Shown in pieces: positions 53,877 through 61,285 of a stretch of DNA of 64,000 nucleotides (positions are counted from its first letter, which is position 1; each line of letters opens with the position of its first letter). The DNA is from Brucella pseudintermedia. Lineage in GTDB: Bacteria; Pseudomonadota; Alphaproteobacteria; Rhizobiales; Rhizobiaceae. The stretch lies in the NCBI RefSeq assembly GCF_042697365.1, contig NZ_CP137605.1. One strand, given 5' to 3'. Under the pieces are notes generated by a model, which saw only the letters and a list, made by a program, of their open reading frames with translations, made no database searches and had not been told where the DNA came from. Position numbers and translations under genes: made by a program.

Positions 53877-54908
53877 ATGAGCGACACCATTTCGATTTCG
53901 ACAGATGAACTCGCCGGGCTTGTGCGGGAAATCCTGAACAAGGCGGGTTTCAGCGCCGACCATGCCGCAGCCATCGCCAAGACGATCGTGGCGGGCGAGC
54001 GCGACGGCTGCAAATCCCATGGTGTCTATCGCATCGAGGGCTGTCTGCGCACGCTGAAAAGCGGCAAGGTGGTCGCCGATGCCGAACCGGTCGTCACGAC
54101 CGACGACAGCGCCGTCGTTCGTGTGGATGCCAAGGGCGGTTTTGCAAATCTGGCCTTCGAACGCGGCGCCCCTGCCCTTGTCGAAAAGGCGCGCAAGCTT
54201 GGCGTCGCCGTGCTTGCCATCAATGATTGCACCCATTTCGCCGCCCTGTGGCCGGAAGTCGAGGTGCTGGCCGAACAGGGCCTTGCGGCAATCGCCATGT
54301 GCCCGAGCTATGCCACCGTCGCGCCCGCAGGCGGAACCAAGCCGCTTCTCGGCACCAATCCCTTCGCCTTCGGCTGGCCCCGCCCTGGCGACTACCCTTA
54401 CGTGTTCGATTTTGCCACCAGCGTTGCCGCGCGCGGCGAATTGGAGCTCTATCGGCGCGCCGGAAAGCAACTGCCCGAAGGCTGGGCCGTCGATGCGGAC
54501 GGCAAGCCCACGACCGACCCGGAAGCGGCCCTTGCAGGCGCGATGCTGCCATTCGGCGAGCACAAGGGATCGGCCATTTCCACGATGATCGAACTTCTGG
54601 CCGGAGCGATGATCGGCGATTTCACCAGCCCCGAAGCGCTCGAATTTCTGGGCACGACGACGCTTGCGCCGCGCCATGGCGAACTCATCATCGCCTTCGA
54701 TCCGGCCCGCATGGCGGGCGGTCGCGGCAATCCGCAGGAACGCGGCGAGATGCTGATCGAGGCGATTGCCGGACAGGGCGCGCGCCTGCCCTCGCAGCGC
54801 CGCTTTGCCGCCCGTCGCGATTCACTCAGCAAGGGCATCACGCTTACCGCCGCTGAAATGGCGCTTCTGGATAAGCTGAAGGAACAAGGGCTGGACGCAG
54901 TGTCCTGA
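53877..54908 (+). CDS. Ldh2-family (malate/L-lactate/imine) NAD(P)H oxidoreductase
   Basis: Ldh2-type reductase of 343 residues, a fold shared by malate/sulfolactate dehydrogenases and Delta1-pyrroline/piperideine-2-carboxylate reductases. The signature GTKPLLGTNPFAFGWP and catalytic DCTHFAALWPEVEV are present. It converges with a DapA-family gene likely to be a pyrroline-4-hydroxy-2-carboxylate deaminase, so reduction of a cyclic imino acid from hydroxyproline is plausible; a plain hydroxy-acid dehydrogenase is the alternative. ATG at 53877 has AAGGAA upstream; the earlier in-frame ATG is unsupported. Confidence 0.8.
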   Translation: MSDTISISTDELAGLVREILNKAGFSADHAAAIAKTIVAGERDGCKSHGVYRIEGCLRTLKSGKVVADAEPVVTTDDSAVVRVDAKGGFANLAFERGAPALVEKARKLGVAVLAINDCTHFAALWPEVEVLAEQGLAAIAMCPSYATVAPAGGTKPLLGTNPFAFGWPRPGDYPYVFDFATSVAARGELELYRRAGKQLPEGWAVDADGKPTTDPEAALAGAMLPFGEHKGSAISTMIELLAGAMIGDFTSPEALEFLGTTTLAPRHGELIIAFDPARMAGGRGNPQERGEMLIEAIAGQGARLPSQRRFAARRDSLSKGITLTAAEMALLDKLKEQGLDAVS

Positions 54909-54914
54909 CCAAAC

Positions 54915-54943
54915 AAAAAGGCGCCGAAACCCGGCGCCTTTTT
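54915..54943. terminator. Bidirectional terminator
   Basis: AAAAAGGCGCCG and CGGCGCCTTTTT, perfect 12-base arms around a 5-base loop, lie between the convergent Ldh2-family and DapA-family genes. A textbook two-way terminator. Confidence 0.9.
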
Positions 54944-54960
54944 CATGGCCTGTCCTGATC

Positions 54961-55923
54961 TCAGGCGGCGTATTTCGCTGCCGCGCCGCCCTGCTTGATC
55001 CAGCCGGCATACCAGTCCTGGAACAGCTTGAGCTGCGCTTCGCAATAGCCGCGCTGGCTATCGGACAACTTGTCCGTCTCGTTGAAATGCAGCTCGTATT
55101 CCGGATTTCCGGTCAGGACCATCATGTGCTTGTAGAAGAGAACGAGGTCCGGACCTTCATCGAAGGACGAGAGGACGTTGAGCGCGGCTTCCAGTTCCAG
55201 CGCCAGCTTGCGCGCCTCGACATCGCCTGCCGCCGCCGCCTTAGACAAGGCAACCAGATGCTGCACTTCCTTTGGCAGCACATTGCCGATGCCGGTGATT
55301 GCGCCGGTAGCGCCGCAATTGACGAAGCCGTGGAAAACGCCGGTATCGACGCCAACCATCAGGGTCACATTGTCATCGGCGCTGGTGATGTTTTCAGCGG
55401 CATAGCGCATGGCTTCCGCGCCGCCGAACTCCTTGAAGCCGATCAGGTTCGGATGTTCTGCGCGCAGCGCGAAGAAGAGGTCGGCGCGGGTGGCAAAACC
55501 GTAATAAGGGCTGTTGTAGATCACGGCAGGCAGATCTGGAGCAGCCGACAGGATCGCCTTGAAATGCGCTTTCTGCGCCGTGATCGACGATCCGCGTGAC
55601 AGAACGCGCGGAATGACCATCAGGCCCTTCGCGCCGACTTTCTGGGCGTGGGCGGCATGGGCCGCGGCGATCTTGGTATTGACCGCGCCGGTGCCGACGA
55701 CGACGGGCACGCCAGCCTTGGCCAGCGCCTCGACGCCTGCCATGCGGTCCTCGTCCGAGAGGAGCGGCCAGTCACCCATTGAACCGCAATAGACAACCGC
55801 AGACATGCCCTTCGCGATCAGTTCCTTGCCCTTGCGGACCAGCGCATCGAAATCCGGCGTGCGGTCGGGCTTGCAGGGGGTCATGAGGGCCGGAATGCAA
55901 CCGGAGAAAATGTTAGAGGTCAT
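54961..55923 (-). CDS. DapA-family lyase/deaminase, likely pyrroline-4-hydroxy-2-carboxylate deaminase-like
   Basis: Class I aldolase-fold enzyme of 320 residues. The Schiff-base lysine is K164 in GFKEFGG, with Tyr140/141 in SPYYGF. It lacks features of true dihydrodipicolinate synthase and resembles the rhizobial enzymes that deaminate pyrroline-4-hydroxy-2-carboxylate in hydroxyproline degradation (HypD/LhpC type). Divergent GntR and convergent Ldh2-family genes support an amino-acid-catabolic role. Assigned substrate is inference. The ATG at 55923 starts MTSNIFSG. Confidence 0.78.
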   Translation of the reverse strand: MTSNIFSGCIPALMTPCKPDRTPDFDALVRKGKELIAKGMSAVVYCGSMGDWPLLSDEDRMAGVEALAKAGVPVVVGTGAVNTKIAAAHAAHAQKVGAKGLMVIPRVLSRGSSITAQKAHFKAILSAAPDLPAVIYNSPYYGFATRADLFFALRAEHPNLIGFKEFGGAEAMRYAAENITSADDNVTLMVGVDTGVFHGFVNCGATGAITGIGNVLPKEVQHLVALSKAAAAGDVEARKLALELEAALNVLSSFDEGPDLVLFYKHMMVLTGNPEYELHFNETDKLSDSQRGYCEAQLKLFQDWYAGWIKQGGAAAKYAA

Positions 55924-56011
55924 AGCGTCGTTCCTTGGACGTTTTTCCTTGAGCGTTTTCACGCGAGCTGGATCTACAATCGGTCTGCCAAACCTTGTAA
56001 TGAAATCAAAT

Positions 56012-56024
56012 ATACACTTTGTAT
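56012..56024. promoter_or_regulatory. GntR-type dyad between DapA-family and GntR genes
   Basis: ATACA-CTT-TGTAT, a 5+3+5 inverted repeat of the kind bound by FCD/FadR-type GntR regulators, lies in the 228-base divergent gap, 89 bases before the DapA-family start. A likely operator of the neighbouring GntR regulator. Confidence 0.6.
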
Positions 56025-56151
56025 TTTTCTTGTCGACCAAAATTTTAATTGAGGATAGGATTGCTTGACCAGCGGGATTTAAACTGGTGTTTAGGGTCTG
56101 CGGTGCTGAAGACATGCGCTGCACCGCACACCGAAAAAGGACAGGCAGGAC

Positions 56152-56856
56152 ATGGACAAAGACGACGCAAGCCAGACAGCCGACCGGAAGAAGGGTTCGG
56201 GCGTCAAGCTGGTTTACGACGTGCTGCGCGACGAGATCATCGACCTTTCGCTCGCGCCGGGCAGCCCCATCGATGAAAACCAGCTGGCCGAGCGCTTTTC
56301 CATGTCGCGCACGCCGATCCGCGAGGCGCTGGTGCGGCTTGCGAGCGACGGCTTCGTGACTACACTGCCCAACCGCTCGACAGTTGTTTCCAATATCGAC
56401 TTCCTGAGCCTGCCCGCCTTTTTCGACGCGGTGACGCTGATGTACCGCGTGACGACGCGGCTTGCCGCGCGCAACCGGACCGATAAGGACCTTGAGAATA
56501 TCCGGGCGCATCAGGAAGCTTTTGCCCGCGCCGTCCGCTCACAGAACGCGCTGGAAATGATCGCGACAAACCGCGACTTTCATGCAGCCATTGCCGAAGC
56601 GGGCCGCAACCCGTTCTACACCACATTCTTTTCGAGGCTTCTTGATGAAGGGCGCAGGCTGCTGCGTCTCTATTACCAGTCTTTTGCCGACCGCCTGCCG
56701 GAGCGTTATGTCACCGAACATGAGGACATGATCCGCGCCATCGAAGAGCGCGACGTCGACACCGCCGACCTGCTTGGCAAGGCGCATGGCGACCAGATCG
56801 TCTATCAGATCCGCAAGCTGATTGCCGAAGACCGCCGCGACCAGCTGGACTTGTAG
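56152..56856 (+). CDS. GntR-family (FCD-type) transcriptional regulator
   Basis: GntR regulator of 234 residues: a winged helix (LAERFSMSRTPIREALVRLA at about 45-64) and an FCD domain. It is divergent from the DapA-family gene, whose control region carries an ATACA/TGTAT dyad. The protein probably represses the DapA-family gene until a hydroxyproline-type intermediate or related acid binds. It also converges with the nar operon tail with only 9 bases between. Confidence 0.85.
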   Translation: MDKDDASQTADRKKGSGVKLVYDVLRDEIIDLSLAPGSPIDENQLAERFSMSRTPIREALVRLASDGFVTTLPNRSTVVSNIDFLSLPAFFDAVTLMYRVTTRLAARNRTDKDLENIRAHQEAFARAVRSQNALEMIATNRDFHAAIAEAGRNPFYTTFFSRLLDEGRRLLRLYYQSFADRLPERYVTEHEDMIRAIEERDVDTADLLGKAHGDQIVYQIRKLIAEDRRDQLDL

Positions 56857-56865
56857 GGCTGGCTC

Positions 56866-57405
56866 TCAGACGGCTTCCGGCAATCGCCGTGCTTCCGTCA
56901 CGCGGTCGAACCAGCCGAGTACGGCCTTGCTGTCCGGGGCCAGAAGAACACCGCAATCCCCGGCAAAGTCGTTCCAGCCCTCCACATAGGTCTCGCGCAC
57001 TACGGTCAGCACAGGAACCCGCCGCGCATAGGCCCTTTCAATGACGGATCGCAAACCGTGCCCTTCCGTCTCGCCCTTGCCGAAGCGGTTGAGGATCAGC
57101 ATATCGGCGCCGCCATCGAATTCGGCCATAAGCGAGCCTGCCACATCGGCAAGCGCCGCCGGATCAAGACGGCATCCCCTCGACCCGGAACCGAGCGGCT
57201 GCGAAATAATCTGGATGACGCCGGTGCCGATATGCTCGATCTCGATATCGCGGCAGCATTCCTCGCCGCCGGTTTCACGGTGCTGGAGAAAGCCCGCCAC
57301 GCGCAGGCCCGCCTGCCTCGCCCGCTGCGCCACGCTCGCCAGAAGCTGGTCCACCGGCACGTCCTTCGCAACCCGGATGGCGGCGAGCATCGGTTCGCGG
57401 CTCAT
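56866..57405 (-). CDS. DUF2478-family protein at the tail of the nar operon
   Basis: Cytoplasmic protein of 179 residues in the DUF2478 family, related to nucleotide-triphosphatase or molybdenum-linked proteins. A GTGVIQI stretch and a conserved DMLILNRFGKGE segment are visible; no full Walker A motif is. Last gene of narGHJI-ppiC-DUF2478, with a four-base overlap with the ppiC stop. Association with a molybdoenzyme operon suggests a cofactor- or assembly-related role, which is unproven. Confidence 0.75.
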   Translation of the reverse strand: MSREPMLAAIRVAKDVPVDQLLASVAQRARQAGLRVAGFLQHRETGGEECCRDIEIEHIGTGVIQIISQPLGSGSRGCRLDPAALADVAGSLMAEFDGGADMLILNRFGKGETEGHGLRSVIERAYARRVPVLTVVRETYVEGWNDFAGDCGVLLAPDSKAVLGWFDRVTEARRLPEAV

Positions 57406-58307
57406 GCCCCCGCTCCTTCATTCGACAGGAGATCAATGCCGGTAATGTCGGCATCGGCTGCGAGGATCGCGATATATTGCGACACGGCCTTGGACCATGT
57501 GGAGGCTTCCAGCCAGCCGGCAATGCGGTCGGCCACATAGTCGAACGGCAGTTCCTCCCCCTCCATGCGGCGGTCAAGCCGCACGATATGAAAACCGAAG
57601 CGGCTTTCAATGGGGGCAACGGTGATTTCGCCGGGGACCATCCGCTCCAGCGCCCTTTCAAATTCGGGCACCGTGCTGCCGCGCGTGAGCTGGCCGAGAT
57701 TGCCGCCTTGCGCGCCTGAAGGACAGGACGAATATTCATGCGCGACCGAAGCGAACGTGGCCGGCTCGGCAATCACCGAAGCCGCCAGACGCGATGCGGT
57801 CGTGCGAGCCTTTTCGCGGGCCTGGCTGTCGGCTGGATCGGCGGCGATCAATATATGGCTCGCCTCCAGAATGGGCGCGCTGGTGAAGCGGTGGCGGTTG
57901 TTTTCGTAAAAGCGGAAAGCTTCCTCCCGCGTGGCGGAAGGCACTTCCACTTCCCGTTCGATCACCATGCGCACAAGCGCATCCTCATCGGTCTCGCTGC
58001 GGCCTTCGGCGTCCTTCTCGCGCTCGGGGACGATGCCCGCTTCCCTTGCGCGCTGCAAAAGCAATTCCCGCACCGCCAGCGCGCGGGCGGCAGCAAGCAA
58101 TGCTGCGCCCGGATTGTCCGACGGATGGTTTTGCGCCTCCGTCAGAATGTCGGTTTCGTTGATCGCCACGCCATTGACGGACACCGCATCAAAGACCGGG
58201 CGCGGCTTTGGCGGCACCCGCGTATCCGGCTCCTGATAGGTGGTGTAGCCGGTCGGGTGACTGTGCTGCCCGGCAGCGGGCTGTTTGCGGTCGAAAAGCG
58301 TTACCAT
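57402..58307 (-). CDS. Parvulin-type peptidyl-prolyl isomerase of the nar operon
   Basis: PpiC-type protein of 301 residues. A SurA-N-like helical part covers about 40-130, and a parvulin domain covers about 140-245 (LEASHILIAADP, SSCPSGAQGGNLG, FGFHIVRLDRR). No signal peptide is seen, so it probably acts in the cytoplasm, possibly helping NarG/NarH fold. It lies 5 bases after narI in the same direction; similar genes follow narI in several Alphaproteobacteria. Confidence 0.84.
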   Translation of the reverse strand: MVTLFDRKQPAAGQHSHPTGYTTYQEPDTRVPPKPRPVFDAVSVNGVAINETDILTEAQNHPSDNPGAALLAAARALAVRELLLQRAREAGIVPEREKDAEGRSETDEDALVRMVIEREVEVPSATREEAFRFYENNRHRFTSAPILEASHILIAADPADSQAREKARTTASRLAASVIAEPATFASVAHEYSSCPSGAQGGNLGQLTRGSTVPEFERALERMVPGEITVAPIESRFGFHIVRLDRRMEGEELPFDYVADRIAGWLEASTWSKAVSQYIAILAADADITGIDLLSNEGAGA

Positions 58308-58312
58308 CAGCC

Positions 58313-59026
58313 TTACTCCGCAGGGACGCGCACAGGCGCTCCATGATTGCGCTCGCGCACGACCTGATAGCCCGGACGCCAGATATAGCGCACCGGCGCG
58401 CTCAGCATATGCACCAGACGCGTGAACGGGAACAGGAGGAAGATGGTCAGCCCGAGGAAGATATGCATCTTGAAGACAAACGATGCATCGGTGATGTAGC
58501 TCGAGGCAGCCGGGTTGAAGGTGAAGATGCCCTGCGCCCAGTTCATGAATGTGACCATTTCACCGCCGTCCAAATGTTGCAGCGAGACCGGAATGGTGCC
58601 GAGGCCCAGCAGAAGCTGTACCCACAACAGCATGATGATCAGCGTGTCGGTCGGCCTTGACGATGCGCGCACGCGCGGATCGAACAGGCGGCGATGCACC
58701 AGCATGGTGGCGCCGATGATTGCCATCACACCGGCGATGCCGCCCGCGACGACCGCGAGAATCTGCTTTGCCTCATGGCTGACGCCAAGCGTGTCGAAGA
58801 CCCAGATCGGCGTCAGCAAGCCGACGAAATGACCGGCGAAGATGAACAGAACGCCAAGATGAAACAGAACCGAACCCCACATGAGCTGCCTGCGCCGCAA
58901 GAGCTGGCTTGAGCCCGAGCGCCATGTGTAAGGCTCGCGGTCGTAGCGGAAGATCGAGCCGAGAACGAGCACGCTCAATGCGATGTAGGGATAGATGCCG
59001 AAAAGAAACGTATGGAGGTAAGCCAT
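58313..59026 (-). CDS. narI: NarI, respiratory nitrate reductase gamma subunit (cytochrome b)
   Basis: Inner-membrane cytochrome b of 237 residues with five helices that passes quinol electrons to NarH. Heme ligands H56 and H66 (SVLFHLG, IFAGHFVG) and H188 and H206 (FKMHIF, RLVHML) match E. coli NarI in position and spacing. The chosen ATG at 59026 starts MAYLHTFLFG, 10 bases after narJ; a longer frame adds an arginine-rich non-family stretch. Confidence 0.93.
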   Translation of the reverse strand: MAYLHTFLFGIYPYIALSVLVLGSIFRYDREPYTWRSGSSQLLRRRQLMWGSVLFHLGVLFIFAGHFVGLLTPIWVFDTLGVSHEAKQILAVVAGGIAGVMAIIGATMLVHRRLFDPRVRASSRPTDTLIIMLLWVQLLLGLGTIPVSLQHLDGGEMVTFMNWAQGIFTFNPAASSYITDASFVFKMHIFLGLTIFLLFPFTRLVHMLSAPVRYIWRPGYQVVRERNHGAPVRVPAE

Positions 59027-59036
59027 TTTCCGTCTC

Positions 59037-59750
59037 CTATAGATGTGAAGGGTTGGACGGGGCGCCGGGCTTGCGCTGTGCGGCACGCATCTGCATGCGC
59101 AGCCGGTCCGGGCCGCAGGAGTTTTCGCCCGCATTGCCGCCGAACGTCACCGCTTCTTCTTCCCAGATGCGGTCGAGCGCGGCGAGGTCGTTCGGGTCGT
59201 CTTCCTCTTGCCGAAGCAACTCTCCGACGAGGTTCTTGTCCGGCTTGGCATTGGCGACATGAAGCAGGGCCGCAAAGGCATTGGCATAGGGCGAATGGCG
59301 CTTGCGCAGACGCTCGCCGATGGCCGCCGTGATATGGCCGGTCTGGGTGAGGAGATCGTGAATTTCCTCTGGCGAGCGCGTCGACAGGAATTCGAGGAAC
59401 AGCGGCAGATAGTCCGGCAGTTCCTTGGCATCCACCACAAAGCCGTTGTCGTCATACATCTTCATCAGGTCAACCATGGCCTGGCCGCGGTCGCGGCTTT
59501 CGCCATGCACATGCTCGAAAAGATGCAGCGACAGCGATCGCGTGCGGTCGAACAGATGCACATAGCGTTCCTGTGCCTCATAGAGATCGCAGTCGCAGAC
59601 ATATTCGACAAGGCTGTCGAGAAGCCTGCGTATGCCGGGGGAAAGGTTTTCCCCGGCCAGCGCTTTTTTCAGTTCCTCGCCGCCGAGCTGCAACTCTGCC
59701 GACGGGTAGGAAAGCAGCAGCGATATGATTTTAAGGGTCCTGTTCATCAC
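59037..59750 (-). CDS. narJ: NarJ, nitrate reductase assembly chaperone
   Basis: TorD/NarJ-family chaperone of 237 residues that holds NarG apo-protein for molybdenum cofactor insertion and is not part of the final enzyme. An all-helical fold with LHLFEHVHGESRDRG at about 75-89 and LPLFLEFLS is characteristic. Its start overlaps the narH stop by four bases. Confidence 0.9.
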   Translation of the reverse strand: MMNRTLKIISLLLSYPSAELQLGGEELKKALAGENLSPGIRRLLDSLVEYVCDCDLYEAQERYVHLFDRTRSLSLHLFEHVHGESRDRGQAMVDLMKMYDDNGFVVDAKELPDYLPLFLEFLSTRSPEEIHDLLTQTGHITAAIGERLRKRHSPYANAFAALLHVANAKPDKNLVGELLRQEEDDPNDLAALDRIWEEEAVTFGGNAGENSCGPDRLRMQMRAAQRKPGAPSNPSHL

Positions 59751-61285
59751 GCCTGCTCCCTGAAAATATCGGTTGGCGTCTGGACGACCTTCTGGCGCTT
59801 GGCGCCGAACAGGTCTTCCGTCGACGTGCCGCCAGAGCAGCCATTGCCGAAGGTGAAGCCGCAGGAGCCGCGCACGTCATAGGCGTCCTCGGTGATTTCA
59901 CGATGCGTCGTCGGGATGACGAAGCGGTCCTCGTAATTGGCGATCGCCATGATGTGGTACATTTCCTCGATCATCGCGCCGCTCATGCCGACGCGGTCGG
60001 CAATCGCCTCGTCGATAACGCCGTCGACGGTCTTGGCGCGCATATAGGCGCGCATGGCGAGCATGCGTTCCAGCGCGGAGATGACCGGCTCTTCCTTGCC
60101 TGCGGTCAGGAGATTGGCGAGGTAGCGGACCGGGATGCGCATGGAGCGGACATCCGGCAGCGGGCCGTCCATGCCAAGCTTGCCGGCAGCAGCAGCCGAT
60201 TGCAGCGGCGAAAGCGGCGGCACGTACCAGACCATCGGCAAGGTGCGGTATTCGGGATGGAGCGGGAAGGCGATCTTCCAGTCCATCGCCATCTTGTAGA
60301 CCGGCGAATGCTTGGCCGCTTCCAGCCAGGCTTCCGGCACGCCGTCCTTGCGGGCCTGTTCGATCACGGCAGGATCGTTCGGATCGAGGAAGATATTGAG
60401 CTGTTCCTGATAGAGATCCTGTTCATTGGCCGTGGAAGCGGCCTCCGAGATGCGGTCGGCATCATAGAGCATCACGCCGAGATAGCGGATGCGGCCAACG
60501 CAGGTTTCCGAGCAGACGGTGGGCTGGCCCGATTCGATGCGCGGATAGCAGAAGATACACTTCTCGGACTTGCCGGAACTCCAGTTGTAATAGATCTTCT
60601 TGTAGGGGCAGCCGGAGACGCACATGCGCCAGCCGCGGCACTTTTCCTGATCGATCAGGACGATGCCGTCATCCTCGCGCTTGTAGATCGCGCCCGAAGG
60701 GCAGGCCGCAACGCAGGTCGGGTTGAGGCAGTGCTCGCACAGGCGCGGCAGGTACATCATGAAGGTGTTTTCGAACTGGCCGTAGATTTCCTTCTCCACG
60801 CCCTCGAAATTATAGTCCTTCGAGCGCTTGGCGAACTCGCCGCCGAGAATTTCTTCCCAGTTCGGGCCCCATTCGATCTTTTCCATCCGCTCGCCCGAAA
60901 TCAGCGAGCGCGGGCGGGCGGTCGGCATGGTCTGGCTTTCGGCCGCCGTTTGCAGATGGCCGTAATCGAAGTCGAACGGCTCGTAATAGTCGTCGATTTC
61001 CGGCAGGTCGGGATTGGCGAAAATCTTGGCGAGGATGCGCCATTTCGCGCCCATCTTCGGCTCGATCTTGCCGTTCTTCTTGCGGACCCAGCCGCCGTTC
61101 CACTTCTTCTGGTTTTCCCATTCCTTCGGGAAACCGATGCCGGGCTTGGTCTCGACATTGTTGAACCAGGCATATTCCACACCTTCGCGGTTGGTCCAGA
61201 CGTTCTTGCACGTCACGGAGCAGGTGTGGCAGCCGATGCACTTGTCGAGATTGAGCACCATTCCAATTTGCGCACGAATTTTCAT
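59747..61285 (-). CDS. narH: NarH, nitrate reductase beta subunit (iron-sulfur)
   Basis: Iron-sulfur subunit of 512 residues with four cysteine clusters: C16-x2-C19-x2-C22-x3-C26, CEHCLNPTCVAAC, CRGWRMCVSGC (Trp in place of one Cys, giving the [3Fe-4S] centre) and the CIFC/CSETC group. It relays electrons from NarI to NarG at the inner face of the membrane. Overlaps narG by four bases. Confidence 0.95.
   Translation of the reverse strand: MKIRAQIGMVLNLDKCIGCHTCSVTCKNVWTNREGVEYAWFNNVETKPGIGFPKEWENQKKWNGGWVRKKNGKIEPKMGAKWRILAKIFANPDLPEIDDYYEPFDFDYGHLQTAAESQTMPTARPRSLISGERMEKIEWGPNWEEILGGEFAKRSKDYNFEGVEKEIYGQFENTFMMYLPRLCEHCLNPTCVAACPSGAIYKREDDGIVLIDQEKCRGWRMCVSGCPYKKIYYNWSSGKSEKCIFCYPRIESGQPTVCSETCVGRIRYLGVMLYDADRISEAASTANEQDLYQEQLNIFLDPNDPAVIEQARKDGVPEAWLEAAKHSPVYKMAMDWKIAFPLHPEYRTLPMVWYVPPLSPLQSAAAAGKLGMDGPLPDVRSMRIPVRYLANLLTAGKEEPVISALERMLAMRAYMRAKTVDGVIDEAIADRVGMSGAMIEEMYHIMAIANYEDRFVIPTTHREITEDAYDVRGSCGFTFGNGCSGGTSTEDLFGAKRQKVVQTPTDIFREQA

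Noticed and set aside
56857..56865. A terminator between the convergent GntR gene and the DUF2478 gene
   Set aside because: Only 9 bases separate the stops and I see no hairpin, so the transcripts must overlap or end inside the opposite gene.
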